Shown: in pieces, positions 1-12,151 of the stretch
Position numbering within the stretch: the first letter of the stretch is position 1
Layout of the letters: every line of letters starts with the position of its first letter
Source of the DNA: Eriocheir sinensis
Lineage: Eukaryota > Arthropoda > Malacostraca > Decapoda > Varunidae
Direction of reading: 5' to 3'
Length of the DNA stretch: 64,000 nucleotides
Assembly: GCF_024679095.1 (NCBI RefSeq)
Contig: NC_066509.1
Span: 18,937,878 to 19,001,877, forward strand
Notes under the pieces: generated by a model
The model's input: only the letters and a program-made list of their open reading frames with translations
What the model was told of the DNA's origin: nothing
The model's database searches: none
Made by a program: the position numbers and the translations under genes

Positions 1-4
1 TCAG

Positions 5-749
5 GGTCACCCTGGCGCTGCTCAGCGGTGAGAAGCGCGTGGCCAAATTGGAGCCCAACACCTTCATGAGGCAGCTGAAGCAGAACAGCTCAAACATGTC
101 TTTTTCTCTGCACGTCGACAGGGAGAAGGTGACCCTGCTGAAGGCGCACCGGCCACTGTCGGAGGCGACAGCAGTGTGGCCGTTTGACGTTATCAAGCCC
201 GCTGCCCCACCCAAGCGGCAACGGTACAGGATGTATATTGACCCAGGGCTGGAACCGGGCGCCCAAGACCCTGGCAATGCCGAACAGCAGAAAGACAGCG
301 ATGAGGAGAGTCGCTGGGAGGCGCGCGATGAAGAAAAACACAAGACGACTGAAGAAAAGAGTTACAAGGCTGACGGAGACACAGCCGACGACAAGAGTCG
401 CTGGGAGGCGCGCGATGAAGTTAAATACGAGGAGACTGAAGAAAAGAGTGACGAGGCTGACGGAGACACAGCCGACGACGACAGTGGCTGGGAGGCGGAC
501 ACTGAAGGAGCGGACGAGGAGGATGAAAGTGGCGAGTCCTCGGATGGCAGTGGCTGGGAGACTTTGGAGGAGGACGCCGAGCAGGGCGCCGGGCGGGGGC
601 CTGCCGGAGGCCCGGGGAAGGCGGGTGGCGGCTTCCTGGAGAGGCTGGGGGTGGCGTGGCAATACGCCCGCCCCGCCCTGCTCATGTTGGGCTCCGCGGC
701 AATCATGGCAACGGCCATCTGGTGGTCACCCATTGACCGCGAGGATTAG
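5..749 (+). CDS. 3' terminal exon of an unrecognised acidic, tail-anchored protein (partial)
   Basis: The frame is open from the left edge to a TAG at 747-749. A TCAG at 1-4 looks like a splice acceptor, so this is probably the last exon of a longer gene; an internal GTG or ATG need not be the real start. The first ~70 residues are a mixed, possibly folded segment. Next comes a very acidic region with two 29-residue copies (87 nt period, from about 308 and 395) starting SRWEARDE, and a degenerate third copy starting near 480. The C-terminus has a Gly-rich linker, one hydrophobic segment of about 18 residues (ALLMLGSAAIMATAIWW) and a short charged tail (SPIDRED). That layout fits a tail-anchored membrane protein with a cytosolic acidic domain. 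I do not recognise the family. Confidence 0.5.
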
Positions 750-798
750 CGGCAGGGCGGCAGCGGCGGCGAGCAGTAAGGGGCGTGAGGCAGCCGCC

Positions 799-1150
799 CT
801 TAGGGCCACGTCAAGGGCTCCCTCCTTTGCCCACGCCTTCAGGCCAACAGATGGCGAAGGGCGAGGAGCATGGGCCAGCGTGGTCCTGGAGGCTTCCTCT
901 AATTAGGGCCTCGCAAGGGCTCCTCCTTGCCCACGCCTTCAGGCCAACAGAAGGCGAAGGGGCGAGGAGCATGGGCCAGCGTGGTCCTGGCGGCTTCCTC
1001 TAACTAGGGCCACGCAAGGGCTCCCTCCTTTGCCCACGCCTTCAGGACAACAGAAGACGAAGGGGCGAGGAGCATGGGCCAGCGTGGTCCTGGAGGCTTC
1101 CTCTAACTAGGGCCACGCAAGGGCTCCCTCCTTTGCTCACGCCTTCCTGG
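799..1150. repeat. ~102 bp tandem repeat, about 3.4 copies
   Basis: Units starting AGGGCCACGCAAGGGCTCC recur near 800, 904, 1005 and 1108 with few differences. Each contains the segment GAGCATGGGCCAGCGTGGTC. The array begins just after the stop of the acidic tail-anchored protein, so it lies in its 3' UTR or flank. Short ORFs through it are artefacts of the repetition. Confidence 0.85.
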
Positions 1151-1159
1151 CCCTGGAGC

Positions 1160-1640
1160 ACGCCTTCAGGGGCAGCAGAGGGCGGAGCGGCGAGGAGTGT
1201 GATGCCAGAGTTGCCCTGGAGGCTTCCCACGCTCACCGCTGCAGAGTGCCGCCCGGAGTGCGTGGCGTAGCTCCTCTGTTGCGTCCATGAAGCTCCTCCT
1301 CCTCTCCGCCCTGGCATCTCGTGTCCTCGGTATCCTCCTTCCAACACACTCTGCATCGCTCCTCTGTGCTGGCCCAAACAATCTCAGTCTCGCACTCCTC
1401 GGGAACACCGCAGCGTCTGAACAGTCTCAGTCTCGCACTCCTCGGAAACACACAGCGTCTGCACTCTGCACTCGCCCAACAAGGATCAGCCTCGCCTCTC
1501 CCCGAACCATCGTGCACTCGCCGCCGCTATGATCACTCGTCTCTTATCATGTTCCTCGCGGGGGCGTTGCCACATCAACGAAACTACAATAGCTGGAGTG
1601 CTTCCACATCTCCCACACATCACCGCTCATATATACTATA
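1160..1640. other. Intergenic, GC-rich then mixed sequence
   Basis: Contains a short internal duplication (AATCTCAGTCTCGCACTCCT near 1380 and again near 1425). No gene, RNA or transposon signature was seen. Confidence 0.4.
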
Positions 1641-1649
1641 CAAAAACAA

Positions 1650-2566
1650 ACGTCCAGCAGACCGGCACGTCTCCAGTTCTGCCAGCACGCGCAATGTACA
1701 AAAGTGAAGTGGTAACATCCTGCAGACCGGCACATCTTCACTCAGTTCTGCCAGCACGCGCAATGTACAAAAGTGAAGTGCAAACATCCAGCAGACCGGC
1801 ACATCTTCACCACAGTTCTGCCAGCACGCGCAATGTACAAAGTGAATTGCAAACATCCAGCAGACAGGCACATCTTCACTCACAGTTCTGCCAGCACGCG
1901 CAATGTACAAAAGTGAAGTGCAAACATCCAGCAGACCGGCACATCTTCACTCACAGTTCTGCCAGCACGCGCAATGTACAGAAGTGAAGTGCAAACATCC
2001 TGCAGACCGGCACATCTTCACTCACAGTTCTGCCAGCACGCGCAATGTACAAAAGTGAAGTGGAAACATCCTGCAGACCGGCACATCTTCACCACAGTTC
2101 TGCCAGCACGCGCAATGTACAAAAGTGAAGTGCAAACATCCAGCAGACCGGCACATCTTCACTCACAGTTCTGCCAGCACGCGCAATGTACAAAAGTGAA
2201 GTGCAAACATCCAGCAGACCGGCACATCTTCACCACAGTTCTGCCAGCACGCGCAATGTACAAAAGTGAAGTGCAAACATCCTGCAGACCGGCACATCTT
2301 CACTCACAGTTCTGCCAGCACGCGCAATGTACAAAAGTGAAGTGCAAACATCCTGCAGACCGGCACATCTTCACTCACAGTTCTGCCAGCACGCGCAATG
2401 TACAAAAGTGAAGTGCAAACATCCTGCAGACCGGCACATCTTCACTCACAGTTCTGCCAGCACGCGCAATGTACAAAAGTGAAGTGCAAACATCCAGCAG
2501 ACCGGCACATCTTCACTCACAGTTCTGCCAGCACGCGCAATGTACAAAAGTGAAGTGCAAACAACT
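1650..2566. repeat. 70-71 bp minisatellite, 13 copies
   Basis: GTTCTGCCAGCACGCGCAAT recurs at about 1676, 1745, 1815, 1885, 1956, 2027, 2097, 2168, 2238, 2309, 2380, 2451 and 2522, a spacing of 69-71 bp. Units alternate between forms with CATCTTCACCACAG and CATCTTCACTCACAG and between ATCCAGCAG and ATCCTGCAG, which suggests some higher-order duplication. Units are contiguous, so this is not a CRISPR array. It generates spurious ORFs in several frames. Confidence 0.95.
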
Positions 2567-3365
2567 TCAGAGGACACACAATGACATTATGCAAGAAGGA
2601 GCACAGAGTGCCGGAGAACAGTGGTGTGAGACTTCCCTTTCTTTCTGTCTAACAACGTGCGTATATGAAACGTAACTATAAAACAAGTTAAAACTGGATT
2701 TGGTTAGCACATTCATTCATATATTCATTCATCTCTGCAGCAACATATGCATATGAAACAGGTTAATACGCATGAGGAGTAGGCGTGCTCTGTGAAGCAT
2801 ATAAAGGACATACATTTCATAGTGTTTATGCCTCCGTGTGTTCGGGTTACTCTACTGAGCATCGGAAATGTTATGAATAACACGTCCAGACTGGAATAAG
2901 AACACACGTAAGTGGAGGCGCAGTCCATCACGTCCCCCACGCCGCAGCTCGTCACACGCTGAGTGCGTACAGTCCACGGGGATAGTCTCCTTTTTATATT
3001 ACAGAACCTAAACAATGTGAAGAGGCTACAATAAAGATGTTATAGTCGTTGCATCTACCTCAGGCAACGTTGTCAGTATGATTTCACCGTGTACGTTTTC
3101 GATAAACATGCCGCGAATATATGTGGGAAAAAAAGGGTGTTCCACCGGATACATTTCAGGGCACCGGTCTCAGATCAGAAGTAGGTGGTCTAAAGGTTAC
3201 AGGCACAAAAATTCATGCTTCTGTCCAGTCGGTCTCCATCTCGTCTAAATCTTCCCTTTACAGCCCCCACCAGTTCTCTTCCTTCTCCTCTTCCTCCTGC
3301 TTCGCTTCCTCCTGCTTTGCCTTCTCTACCTCATAGTCCATGTCTTTCTTCTCCTCTTCCTCCTC
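2567..3365. other. Unannotated intergenic sequence
   Basis: AT-richer sequence with no convincing coding, RNA or repeat signal. Confidence 0.4.
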
Positions 3366-3521
3366 TTCCTTCGTCCTCCTCCTCCTCCTCCTCCTCCTCC
3401 CACCCTCCTCCTCCTCCATTCCTATCAACGCTTATGCACTGAGCAATAATATTCTAAGGAGCTTAGTTTCAGCCTAATCTTATCATGGCCAAGGTTCAGC
3501 CCCTCGCTAAATATTAGTATG

Positions 3522-3558
<37 letters not shown>
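3366..3558. repeat. Simple repeats: (CTC)n, then (CT)n
   Basis: A polypyrimidine CTC/CTT tract runs to about 3420, followed by a nearly pure (CT)n run at 3523-3558. Confidence 0.9.
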
Positions 3559-3559
<1 letters not shown>

Positions 3560-3560
<1 letters not shown>

Positions 3561-4265
3561 TATCATTTTTCACTTTCCTTGTTCTCGTTGTCATTTTCTC
3601 CATCCTCGCCTCCTCTTCCTTGTCTCATTCACTTATCCACATCGTCAGTTAGTCAGTCAATCAGTTTAAAGAGTTGCGAAAATGATCAAGTCCTTTCAAG
3701 AATGGCATTTGTTGCGACGGGAGTGAATGGAAGTGTCCAGCGCGTACGTTCAATGAGTGCTCTGATCTGTTAGGCAAGTCAATGAGGTGCTGGGCTAAAA
3801 GATTGCTGAATTAAGATGGACAAAATTGAGGTGATTAAGGTCTACGATATCCAGCTATATTCTGATCTTCTGGATTGTTGTTTTTTATAATTAGTTCAGT
3901 TAATGGGAGTCCACACAACATAAGTACTGCTGTCTCTGAAGTTGAAACCTTAAAGATCAAAGTCAAAGACACATAAAATGAACATACACCAAATGGAAAA
4001 TAAAGAGAGGATGATGATGGTGCTCTTTTTTTCTATTCAAAACTACAAGAGAATATATAATGATATGAGAGCAGGCGTGGGCCCGTGGTGCGCAGTTCAT
4101 CCAAAACCGACGGCCTCACACACCTCACCGCCACCCTGTTTCCTGACCCCAACATTCATCTTCAAGAAAACTGAGACCACCATCATCTTGCTGAGAAAAT
4201 TCTGCATCACACTAGCATAAAATTGTATCAGTAATGTAAAAATACACATACGAAAATCAGAGTTA
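3560..4265. other. Unannotated intergenic sequence
   Basis: No gene or transposon signature recognised. At about 4285-4330 there is one isolated unit (CTCCTACGAAAGCCTTGTCA) related to the minisatellites at 7.9 kb and 16.3 kb, directly before LINE coding sequence. Confidence 0.35.
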
Positions 4266-4359
4266 AATGAAGAAATGACCCAAACTCCTACGAAAGCCTT
4301 GTCAAATATGTGTTCTTGGGCGGCGAAATGGCTTATAATACGATAAAGAAGAGGGGGAG

Positions 4360-5532
4360 ATAGAAATAGAAGTGACCAGTGGGATTAGACAGGGATGTAC
4401 TGCCTCAACTACACTGTTGAAGATGATTACTTTTAAAATAATTCAGGAGCTAGTGGAGCTAGAATGTGGGTACAAAGATGAGGCATTGAGGATTACCTCT
4501 CTTCTTTGCAGATGATGGCATGCTTTTGGCAAATGGTGTAGGGGAAGCAGTACAGATGATAGAGAAGATGGGATGGAGACTATAGCTAAAGAATATGGAC
4601 GAGAAGTAAATAAGCAGAAAAGCAATATTATCATTTTTAATATGGAAAACAAACCAGAAAGTATAGGGGGCATTAGTGTTGGGGATAGAATTAAATATTT
4701 AGGAATAATAGTCAATGACAAGAGGAACTGTTTTCAAATGCAAAAGGAAGAAATGTTCAGGAAAGCGAGAAGGCTAGCAAATATGACATACAATGTAATT
4801 GAAAAGAGCTGTTCAAGAATGTTAAAAGGAAAGACTTATTGGAAAAATGTTGCACTGCCATCCATCCTGTACGGGGTAAATATAATAAACATCACAAAGA
4901 CAGACATAAAAAAGTTGCAGAGGATAGAGAATGAGGTGTACAGGAAGATTTTGAGGGCACCAATGTATGCACAGGAAGCAGCACTCAGGGGGGAGATAGG
5001 AAGCTCCAGTGTTAAAAACAGGATAAGGGAGGGACAGTGGAAGTACTTAAGGTATGTTCTTGTGGAAGGAAACGATTTGGTGAGAAGGGTGGGAGAGGAG
5101 ACGATAGAGAAGAGACAAAGTAGGTGGGTGAAGGATTTGTTGAATGAACTGAGAGCAACTGAGGGACTGAGTGTGAGTGTGAGGAATGAGACAAAGGAGA
5201 GTATAAAGCAGAGAATGAGAGAGCTGGATACAAGAGAGTGGAAGAGGCAAATGAATGAGAAAGCGAGCCTTAAGATATATAGAAAATGGAGACAGGAGTT
5301 GGGAGGACAAGAGGAGGTATACACCAACAACCAAGCCTCAGAAGTGCTATTCAGATGCAGGACAAACAACATGCAACTAAAAGACAGAAACAGACACCGG
5401 CAAGAGGAAACCAAGTGTGACATGTGTGAAGCTGAACACGAAGACCTGCGACACTTCCTGCTCTGGTGCCCGGCCTGTGCAGAGGAAAGCATAAAGTGCG
5501 TGAGGCTGCAACATTGGAACATTTTTATTTGA
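4360..5532 (+). pseudogene. 5'-truncated LINE (non-LTR retrotransposon) reverse transcriptase, C-terminal part
   Basis: The sequence enters in the middle of an RT domain. The motif GIRQGC lies at 4381-4398, and FADD, the catalytic YxDD-type box, at 4505-4516; a frame break separates them from the long open frame 4573-5532 (319 codons). That frame holds RT thumb/connection features (KYLGIIVND, then LYGVNIINITK) and ends in a Cys/His zinc-knuckle-like segment, CDMCEAEHEDLRHFLLWC, typical of the C-terminus of some LINE ORF2 proteins. The 5' half (endonuclease, RT fingers) is absent. The clade is uncertain. An encoded RT would copy element RNA at a nicked target, but this copy cannot be functional as it stands. 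Confidence 0.8.
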
Positions 5533-5699
5533 AAATGAACACACCGAACAAACGAAAACAACACTACACAAGTTTTGGACAATAAGAGAAAAGAAAAAGG
5601 AAAACAATAGACCCAGACAGTAGACACGTCAGGGAGTGCCGTTACAAAGGCAAAACTCCCGACCGACTACTACTGCTGTGGTTACCTTCTACGTGAGTC

Positions 5700-6290
5700 A
5701 CATTTTTCCTTTTTTTTTTCCTTATTCTCATTTTTTCCCGCCATTTTGCTGCGACAGGAGGAAGGAGGAGGTTTTTCTCTCCCCTGTGGTGGAGGAGGAG
5801 GAGGAGAGAAGTGGAGAGAAGAGGAGGAATGGAGGAAAGAGGTGGATGACGCAGGGAGGAGGGAGGGAGAGTGTTCCTCCTCCTTCTCTTCTTCCTCTTC
5901 CTCCTCCTCCTCCTCCTTCTTCTTCCTCCCCCTCCTCCTTCTCCTCCTCTTTTTCCTCCTCTTCTTCCTCTTCTTTGTTTACGTTTTCCCTCCTCCTCTT
6001 CCTCTTCCTCTTCCTCTTCTTTGTTTACGTTTTCCCTCTTTCTCCTCCTCCTCTTCCTCTTCCTCTTCCTCTTCTTTGTTTACGTTTTCCCTCCTCCTCC
6101 TCTTTCTCCTCCTCCTCTTCCTCTTCCTCATCCTCTTCTTTGTTTACGTTTTCCCTCCTCCTCTTTCTCCTCCTCCTCTTCCTCTTCCTCCTCCACCTCC
6201 TCCTCCTCCTCCTCCTCTTCTTCTTTGTTTACGTTTTCCCTCCTCTCCTCCTCCTCCTCCTCCTCCTCCTCACCCCGGCACTGCCCTGTG
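5700..6290. repeat. Polypyrimidine minisatellite with TTTGTTTACGTTTTCCCTC core
   Basis: CTC/CTT-rich sequence is punctuated five times by TTCTTTGTTTACGTTTTCCC (about 5970, 6018, 6073, 6140 and 6220), so units are about 48-80 bp of variable length. The polyserine/polyleucine ORFs crossing it are artefacts. Strand asymmetry is extreme (C/T on the plus strand). Confidence 0.9.
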
Positions 6291-6599
6291 AGGAAAGGGA
6301 GAGAAAAAGTGTGTGTGGGGCAGTTATTTTTTGGGGTGTTTTTTAAGGGTTGAGGGAATTCTGTAAGGAACAACTCCAGTACTGGTCCTGTACTGGTCCT
6401 GTACTGGTCAAGTCAGGCACCAGTGAATCATTGCCATCTCTTTCAAGTAAAATATAAATAAAAAAGAATTAGTCCTTCTTATGATTCTTATGTGAAAAAG
6501 CCATCTTGGGTAATTATATATTATAATTATATATTAGGGTTGCACCGATAAGCAATTTGGCCGATACCGATTAAACTGCTGATTATTTATAAATTGTAA

Positions 6600-7062
6600 A
6601 TGTGAAAAAAATGCATCTGAATTAAGGAGTATGTTTCTGAGTACTTCATTTTTTTGGCAGTAAGACATCCCGAATCTTTTAACATTTTTGGTGATTATGA
6701 AAAATTGTGAGGGTTTAGGATCATGAAATTTTGTGTGAAGGGAGTTAAATAGTTGATCTTAATCCCCTCAAAATCCCAACTCCCTAAAATAAAGGGAAAC
6801 CTGAGAAAAAGGCATCTGAATTAAGGAGTATATTTCTGAGGACTTCATTTTTTGCCAGTAAGAGGTCCCAAATCTTTAAATATTTTTGGTGATTATGAAA
6901 AATTGTGTGGGTTTAGGATCATGAAATTTTGTGTGAAGGGAGTTAAATAGTAGATCTTAATCCCCTCAAAATCCCAACTCCCTAAAATAAAGGGAAACCT
7001 GAGAAAAATGCATCTGAATTAAGGAGTATATTTCTGAGGACTTCATTTTCTGCCAGTTAGAC
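6600..7062 (+). repeat. 199 bp tandem array, ~2.3 copies (forward arm)
   Basis: GCATCTGAATTAAGGAGTA recurs at about 6613, 6812 and 7010, a period of 198-199 bp. Each unit includes ATCATGAAATTTTGTGTGAA and CCCCTCAAAATCCCAACTCC. The same family is present in reverse orientation at 9.5-10.2 kb. No coding potential. Confidence 0.9.
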
Positions 7063-7262
7063 GTCTTTTAATTAGTGGACACTGGTGCCACAAAGACACC
7101 CTCATGTTTGTGTACTGGCCAGCTGTCATCCCCTGTGTGAAGAGCAAATACTTGGAGTAATGTGTTGCTTATAATTCAGCCTTTATTGCTTGCTGGAAAC
7201 ATCCTGGTTTTAATACGTTAGAATTTGCCAGTTTTCTCGGGCTTGTTTTTTGGTCCTGTTTG

Positions 7263-7338
<76 letters not shown>

Positions 7339-7908
7339 TGTTAGGTTAGGTAACTTTTTCTTCTTCTTCTTCTTCTTCTCCTTCTCTTACTCCATTTTTT
7401 CTCTCATTTTCTCTCTCTCTCTCTCCTGATGCTGCTTATCAATCTCTCAAGTCTTCCAGTAATGTAGCATCTGTTACTCTATGTTTGTTTACTGCTGAAC
7501 TAAAAACACCCATGCTTGGGTTTTTTTTATTAGTACAAAATATACAGTATAGTTCCATACCTTTCATGATATATTACAGTAACTTGTTTCCTTATGCACG
7601 GCAGGCACGGTGGAGGGTATTACTCAATGTGCTAAGCAGGTTGAAATAGGTGTATAATGTTTCTCGGCTGTAATATAAAGTAATGTGTTGATTTTTCTTC
7701 TAGTTGCAAAGTTGAAGCAAATACCGGTTCTTCAGTTCACATCATAATTTTATATATCAGTTTGAATGACCTGATACACCTTTGCATAGAGACCTGTTTG
7801 AAATAAATGCTGTGGAAAGGCATCAGAGTTTTGGTAACGTTACCGTCCTTACATTAACATTATTGATATTGTATTATGTTCATTGTATAATATCTACCAC
7901 CTGGGTCA
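7063..7908. repeat. (GA)n at 7265-7336, otherwise unannotated sequence
   Basis: A pure (GA)n run of about 72 bp is followed by short (TTC)n and (CT)n tracts near 7360-7425. The rest of the interval is AT-rich with no recognised gene. Confidence 0.75.
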
Positions 7909-9205
<1,297 letters not shown>

Positions 9206-9211
9206 TTACAG

Positions 9212-9390
9212 GTTTGAGGAAGACTTGAAACTGCTTGCAAGAATTCCTGTTTTTCCCGAGCTGCTGGGAAGAACGGAAGAGAAGAAGATGGAAGAGGAGG
9301 AGGAGGAGGAGGAGGAAGAAGAGGAGGAGGTGAAGAAGAAGAAGAAGAAGGAAGAGAAGGCGGAGGAAGAGGAGGAGGAGGAAGAGAGAG
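9212..9390 (+). CDS. RB1CC1: RB1CC1-like exon with LLARIPVFPELLGR, then acidic low-complexity
   Basis: Acceptor TTTACAG ends at 9211 and donor GTGAGT starts at 9391. The frame reads FEEDLKLLARIPVFPELLGR, comparable to the VMAKIPLLECL segment of FIP200, and continues into a long Glu/Lys tract. The exon ends after the first base of a codon, and the next exon supplies the other two without breaking frame, which supports both borders. The Glu/Lys tract grew from GAG/AAG repeats and has no counterpart that I recall in the vertebrate protein. Confidence 0.65.
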
Positions 9391-10385
9391 GTGAGTGAGT
9401 GGCTGGGAAGATGTCATGATGGATTGCCTTGCGTTTTTTCGTTCTTTTTTTGCACGGAAATTTCAAATGTTTTCTTTTTTTTTTTAGGTTTTTGCTTGTC
9501 GTAGAAGTTTGGGATTTTGAGGGAATTAAGACCAACTATTTAACTCTCTTCACACAAAATTTCATGATCCTAAACCCTCACAAATTTTCATAATCACCAA
9601 AAATGTTTAATGATTTGGGATCTCTTACTGGCAAAAAATGAAGTCCTAGGAAACACACTCCTTAATTCAGATCCATTTCTCTCAGGTTTTCCTTTGTCTT
9701 AGGGAGTTGGGATTTTGAGGGAATTAAGACCAACTATTTAACTCTCTTCACACAAAATTTCATGATCCTAAACCCTCACAATTTTTCATAATCACTAAAA
9801 ATGTTTAATGATTTGGGACCCTCTTACTGGCAAAAAATGAAGTCCTCGGAAACACACTCCTTAATTCAGATGCATTTTTCTCAGGTTTCCATTTGTCTTA
9901 AGGAATTGGGATTTTGAGGGGATTAAGATCAACTATTTAACTCCCTTCACACAAAATTTCATGATCCTAAACCCTCACAATTTTTCATAATCACCAAAAA
10001 TGTTTAAAGATTCGGGATGTCTTGCTGCCAAAAAATGAAGTCCTCGGAAACATTCTCCTTAATTCAGATCCATTTCTCTCAGGTTTCCATTTGTCTTAGG
10101 GAGTTTGGATTTTGAGGGAATTAAGATCAACTATTTAACTCCTTCCACGCCAAATTTCATGACCCTAAGTGCTCTAGTTTACTCAGAATAAAAAAAAAGG
10201 TTAACACTTTCAGATCTAAATTTCTGATCGGCTCCTCCTGCAAATTATGCTAACTCCCTTCCTACCTGTATATTACACCTACAATCCTATTCTACCCTTG
10301 TTAGTATTGAGACTCCTCCTCCTCCTCCTCCTCTTCCTCTATCTCTCTCTCTCTTTCATTTTCACTCATACTTTTCTCTCAACAG

Positions 10386-10541
10386 AAGACAAGGGAAGGA
10401 AGAAGCAGCCATCAGAGGAGGAGGAGGAGGAGGAGGAGGAGGAGGAAGAAGAGGCAGGTTTCTGCCTCCACTGGGTCTCCTCAAAGGACTGAGAGAGTGA
10501 CGTCCGGCAAATCGCTCAGCAGTGCTTGAGGGCTCTCCCAG
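10386..10541 (+). CDS. RB1CC1: RB1CC1-like exon with in-frame TGA
   Basis: Acceptor CTCAACAG ends at 10385 and donor GTTGGT starts at 10542. The exon opens in phase with the preceding one, has a Glu tract, then GFCLHWVSSKD, a TGA at 10490-10492, and ESDVRQIAQQCLRALP. Without the stop this aligns with the NVSLLDWINVQ..DVESLVRKCFDSM region of vertebrate FIP200 on both sides, so the TGA interrupts genuine coding sequence rather than ending it. Confidence 0.65.
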
Positions 10542-11040
10542 GTTGGTGTGTGTGTATGTGTGTGTGTTTTCCCTTGTATCTCTGTGCGCGTGCGTCTTAG
10601 AGCTTTGCGATTTTGCGTACATGTGCGTGAATCTTTCTTCTGTGTGTACGTAAAATTTCAGAGACTTTGATTATGTAGAAAAAGAGTTAGAGGCAAAAGA
10701 ATATGATCATTTTTTTCAATTTTTTATTCTTTAGCAGGTTAGTGTGTGTGTGTATGTGTATGTACGTTTTGCCCTGTATCTCCGTGTGCGCATGTGTTAG
10801 AGCTTTGCGATTTTGCGTACATGTGCGTGAATGTTTCTTCTGTGTGTACGTAAAATTTGAGAGACTTAGATTGTGTAGAAAAAGTTAGAGGCAAAATATG
10901 TGATCATCTTTTCAAAATTTTTATACTTTTCCAGGTTAGTGTGTGTGTATGTACGTTTTGCCTTGTATCTCCGTGTGCGCATGTGTTAGAGCTTTGCGAT
11001 TTTGCGTACATGTGCGTGAATGTTTCTTCTGTGTGTACAG
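10542..11040. repeat. Intronic tandem array, ~190-200 bp units, 2.5 copies
   Basis: AGAGCTTTGCGATTTTGCGT recurs at about 10599, 10799 and 10988. Unit borders read pyrimidine-rich then CAG then GTTAGTGTG (near 10735 and 10934), resembling an acceptor fused directly to a donor. The first unit begins at the donor of the upstream RB1CC1-like exon. Confidence 0.85.
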
Positions 11041-11074
11041 GTACAGCATAACAAGTTCTCGCAGGTAAAGGTGT

Positions 11075-11421
11075 TTTTTGGGGTGTTTGGAGTGAGCGAG
11101 AGGGTTGGGGATTAAAGTGATTGGTAGAGGGAGGGTGTGTCTGCCTAGTGTTAAAATTTGAGCGAGGTAGAGCGAGGGATGCCAGAGATATAGAGCGATT
11201 AACCTGACCTATTATCCTCTCACTCAATTTTACATTTTTTTCCGTACCTGATATGTGTATGTTTTTTGGTGTTTTTCTCTTGTTTAGATTGAGCGAGAGG
11301 GTTGGGGATTAAAGCGATTGGTAGAGCGAGGGCGTGTCTGCCTAGTGTTAAAATTTGAGGGAAGTAGAGCGAGGGATTATGGAGATATTGAGCGATTAGC
11401 CTGACCTATTTCTCCCACTCT
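11075..11421. repeat. Intronic duplication, ~197 bp spacing, 2 copies
   Basis: GAGCGAGAGGGTTGGGGATT occurs at about 11094 and 11291, and both copies continue through GTCTGCCTAGTGTTAAAATT. The second copy ends in the acceptor CCACTCTCAG of the next exon. The first ends in CCTCTCACTCAA, an apparently decayed version of it. Confidence 0.85.
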
Positions 11422-11424
11422 CAG

Positions 11425-11534
11425 GCGCTGCTCAAGAACCAGGACCGGGCAAGGTGAACGACCCTTCCATCTTCCCTGACCTCTGCACGTCGCACCGCAA
11501 GAACTTAATGCACATGTTGCGGAACCACCAGAAG
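11425..11534 (+). CDS. RB1CC1: RB1CC1-like exon (PDLCTSH...MLRNHQK) with internal frame break
   Basis: Acceptor CTCAG ends at 11424 and donor GTACGT starts at 11535. One frame begins ALLKNQDRAR (compare FLANQKRAEN in FIP200) and stops at 11455. Another frame from about 11450 gives NDPSIFPDLCTSHRKNLM and then HMLRNHQK, matching the DASVLPDLCLSH..MIMLQNHRK segment. The two halves match adjacent parts of the same protein in different frames, so an indel near 11450 is likely. The exon ends in phase 0. Confidence 0.7.
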
Positions 11535-11536
11535 GT

Positions 11537-11549
<13 letters not shown>

Positions 11550-11596
<47 letters not shown>

Positions 11597-12071
11597 TATT
11601 TACACGCACTCAAATAAGTATCGTTACACATTCAGCAGGATAAAGCCATTGGTAACAGGCTACTGATGTTGAATTTATGCTCGTGGTTTGGTTTGTCCTA
11701 GAGAGTTGGGATTTACAAGGGATTTAGAACAACTATTTAACAACTTCCACACCAAATCTGATCATCTTGTGTTGTCTCATTCTCTCACAATCCCAAAAAA
11801 TGTCAACACTTCTTCGGTTAAAAATTTTGTTACGGCCCCTCCCGGAAATTTTTCATACCTAGTTCTGGGGTGTGTTTTTTGGGGGTTTGGTTTGTCCTAG
11901 AGAGTTAGGATTTACAGGGGATTTAGATCAACTATTTAACTCCTTGCACACCAAATCTGATCATCCTGCGTTGTCTCATTCGCTCACAATAAAAAAAAAT
12001 ATGAACACTTTTTGGACAAGTAAATTTTTGAACGGAAGGGAAAGGGAGGGGACGGGATCTGTTTATATGAC

Positions 12072-12118
<47 letters not shown>

Positions 12119-12151
12119 GTGTGTGTACTACTAATACTAATACTCCTACAG
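11550..12151. repeat. Intron: (GT)n runs and a 199 bp spaced duplication
   Basis: GGTTTGTCCTAGAGAGTT at about 11690 recurs near 11889, each followed by a block resembling the 199 bp family of 6.6 and 9.5 kb (AACTATTTAAC, TCTGATCATC). (GT)n runs lie at 11539-11578 and 12074-12127. The exon for the ~90 FIP200 residues expected here was not found. Confidence 0.75.

Noticed and set aside
90..662. Minus-strand ORF opposite the acidic protein
   Set aside because: It is a shadow of the acidic repeat frame, without exon features.
1650..2566. CRISPR array
   Set aside because: Units are contiguous 70-71 bp repeats without unique spacers, and the window is eukaryotic.
4836..5627. 263-codon minus-strand ORF
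   Set aside because: It is antisense to clear LINE RT coding sequence and has no domain.
5636..6373. Polyserine, polyleucine and polyglutamate ORFs
   Set aside because: They arise from the CTC/CTT minisatellite and occur in all three frames and on the opposite strand.
11041..11064. 24 nt micro-exon between an AG and a GTAAAG
   Set aside because: Read in the phase left by the previous exon it contains a stop, and its acceptor is simply a variant of the repeat unit.
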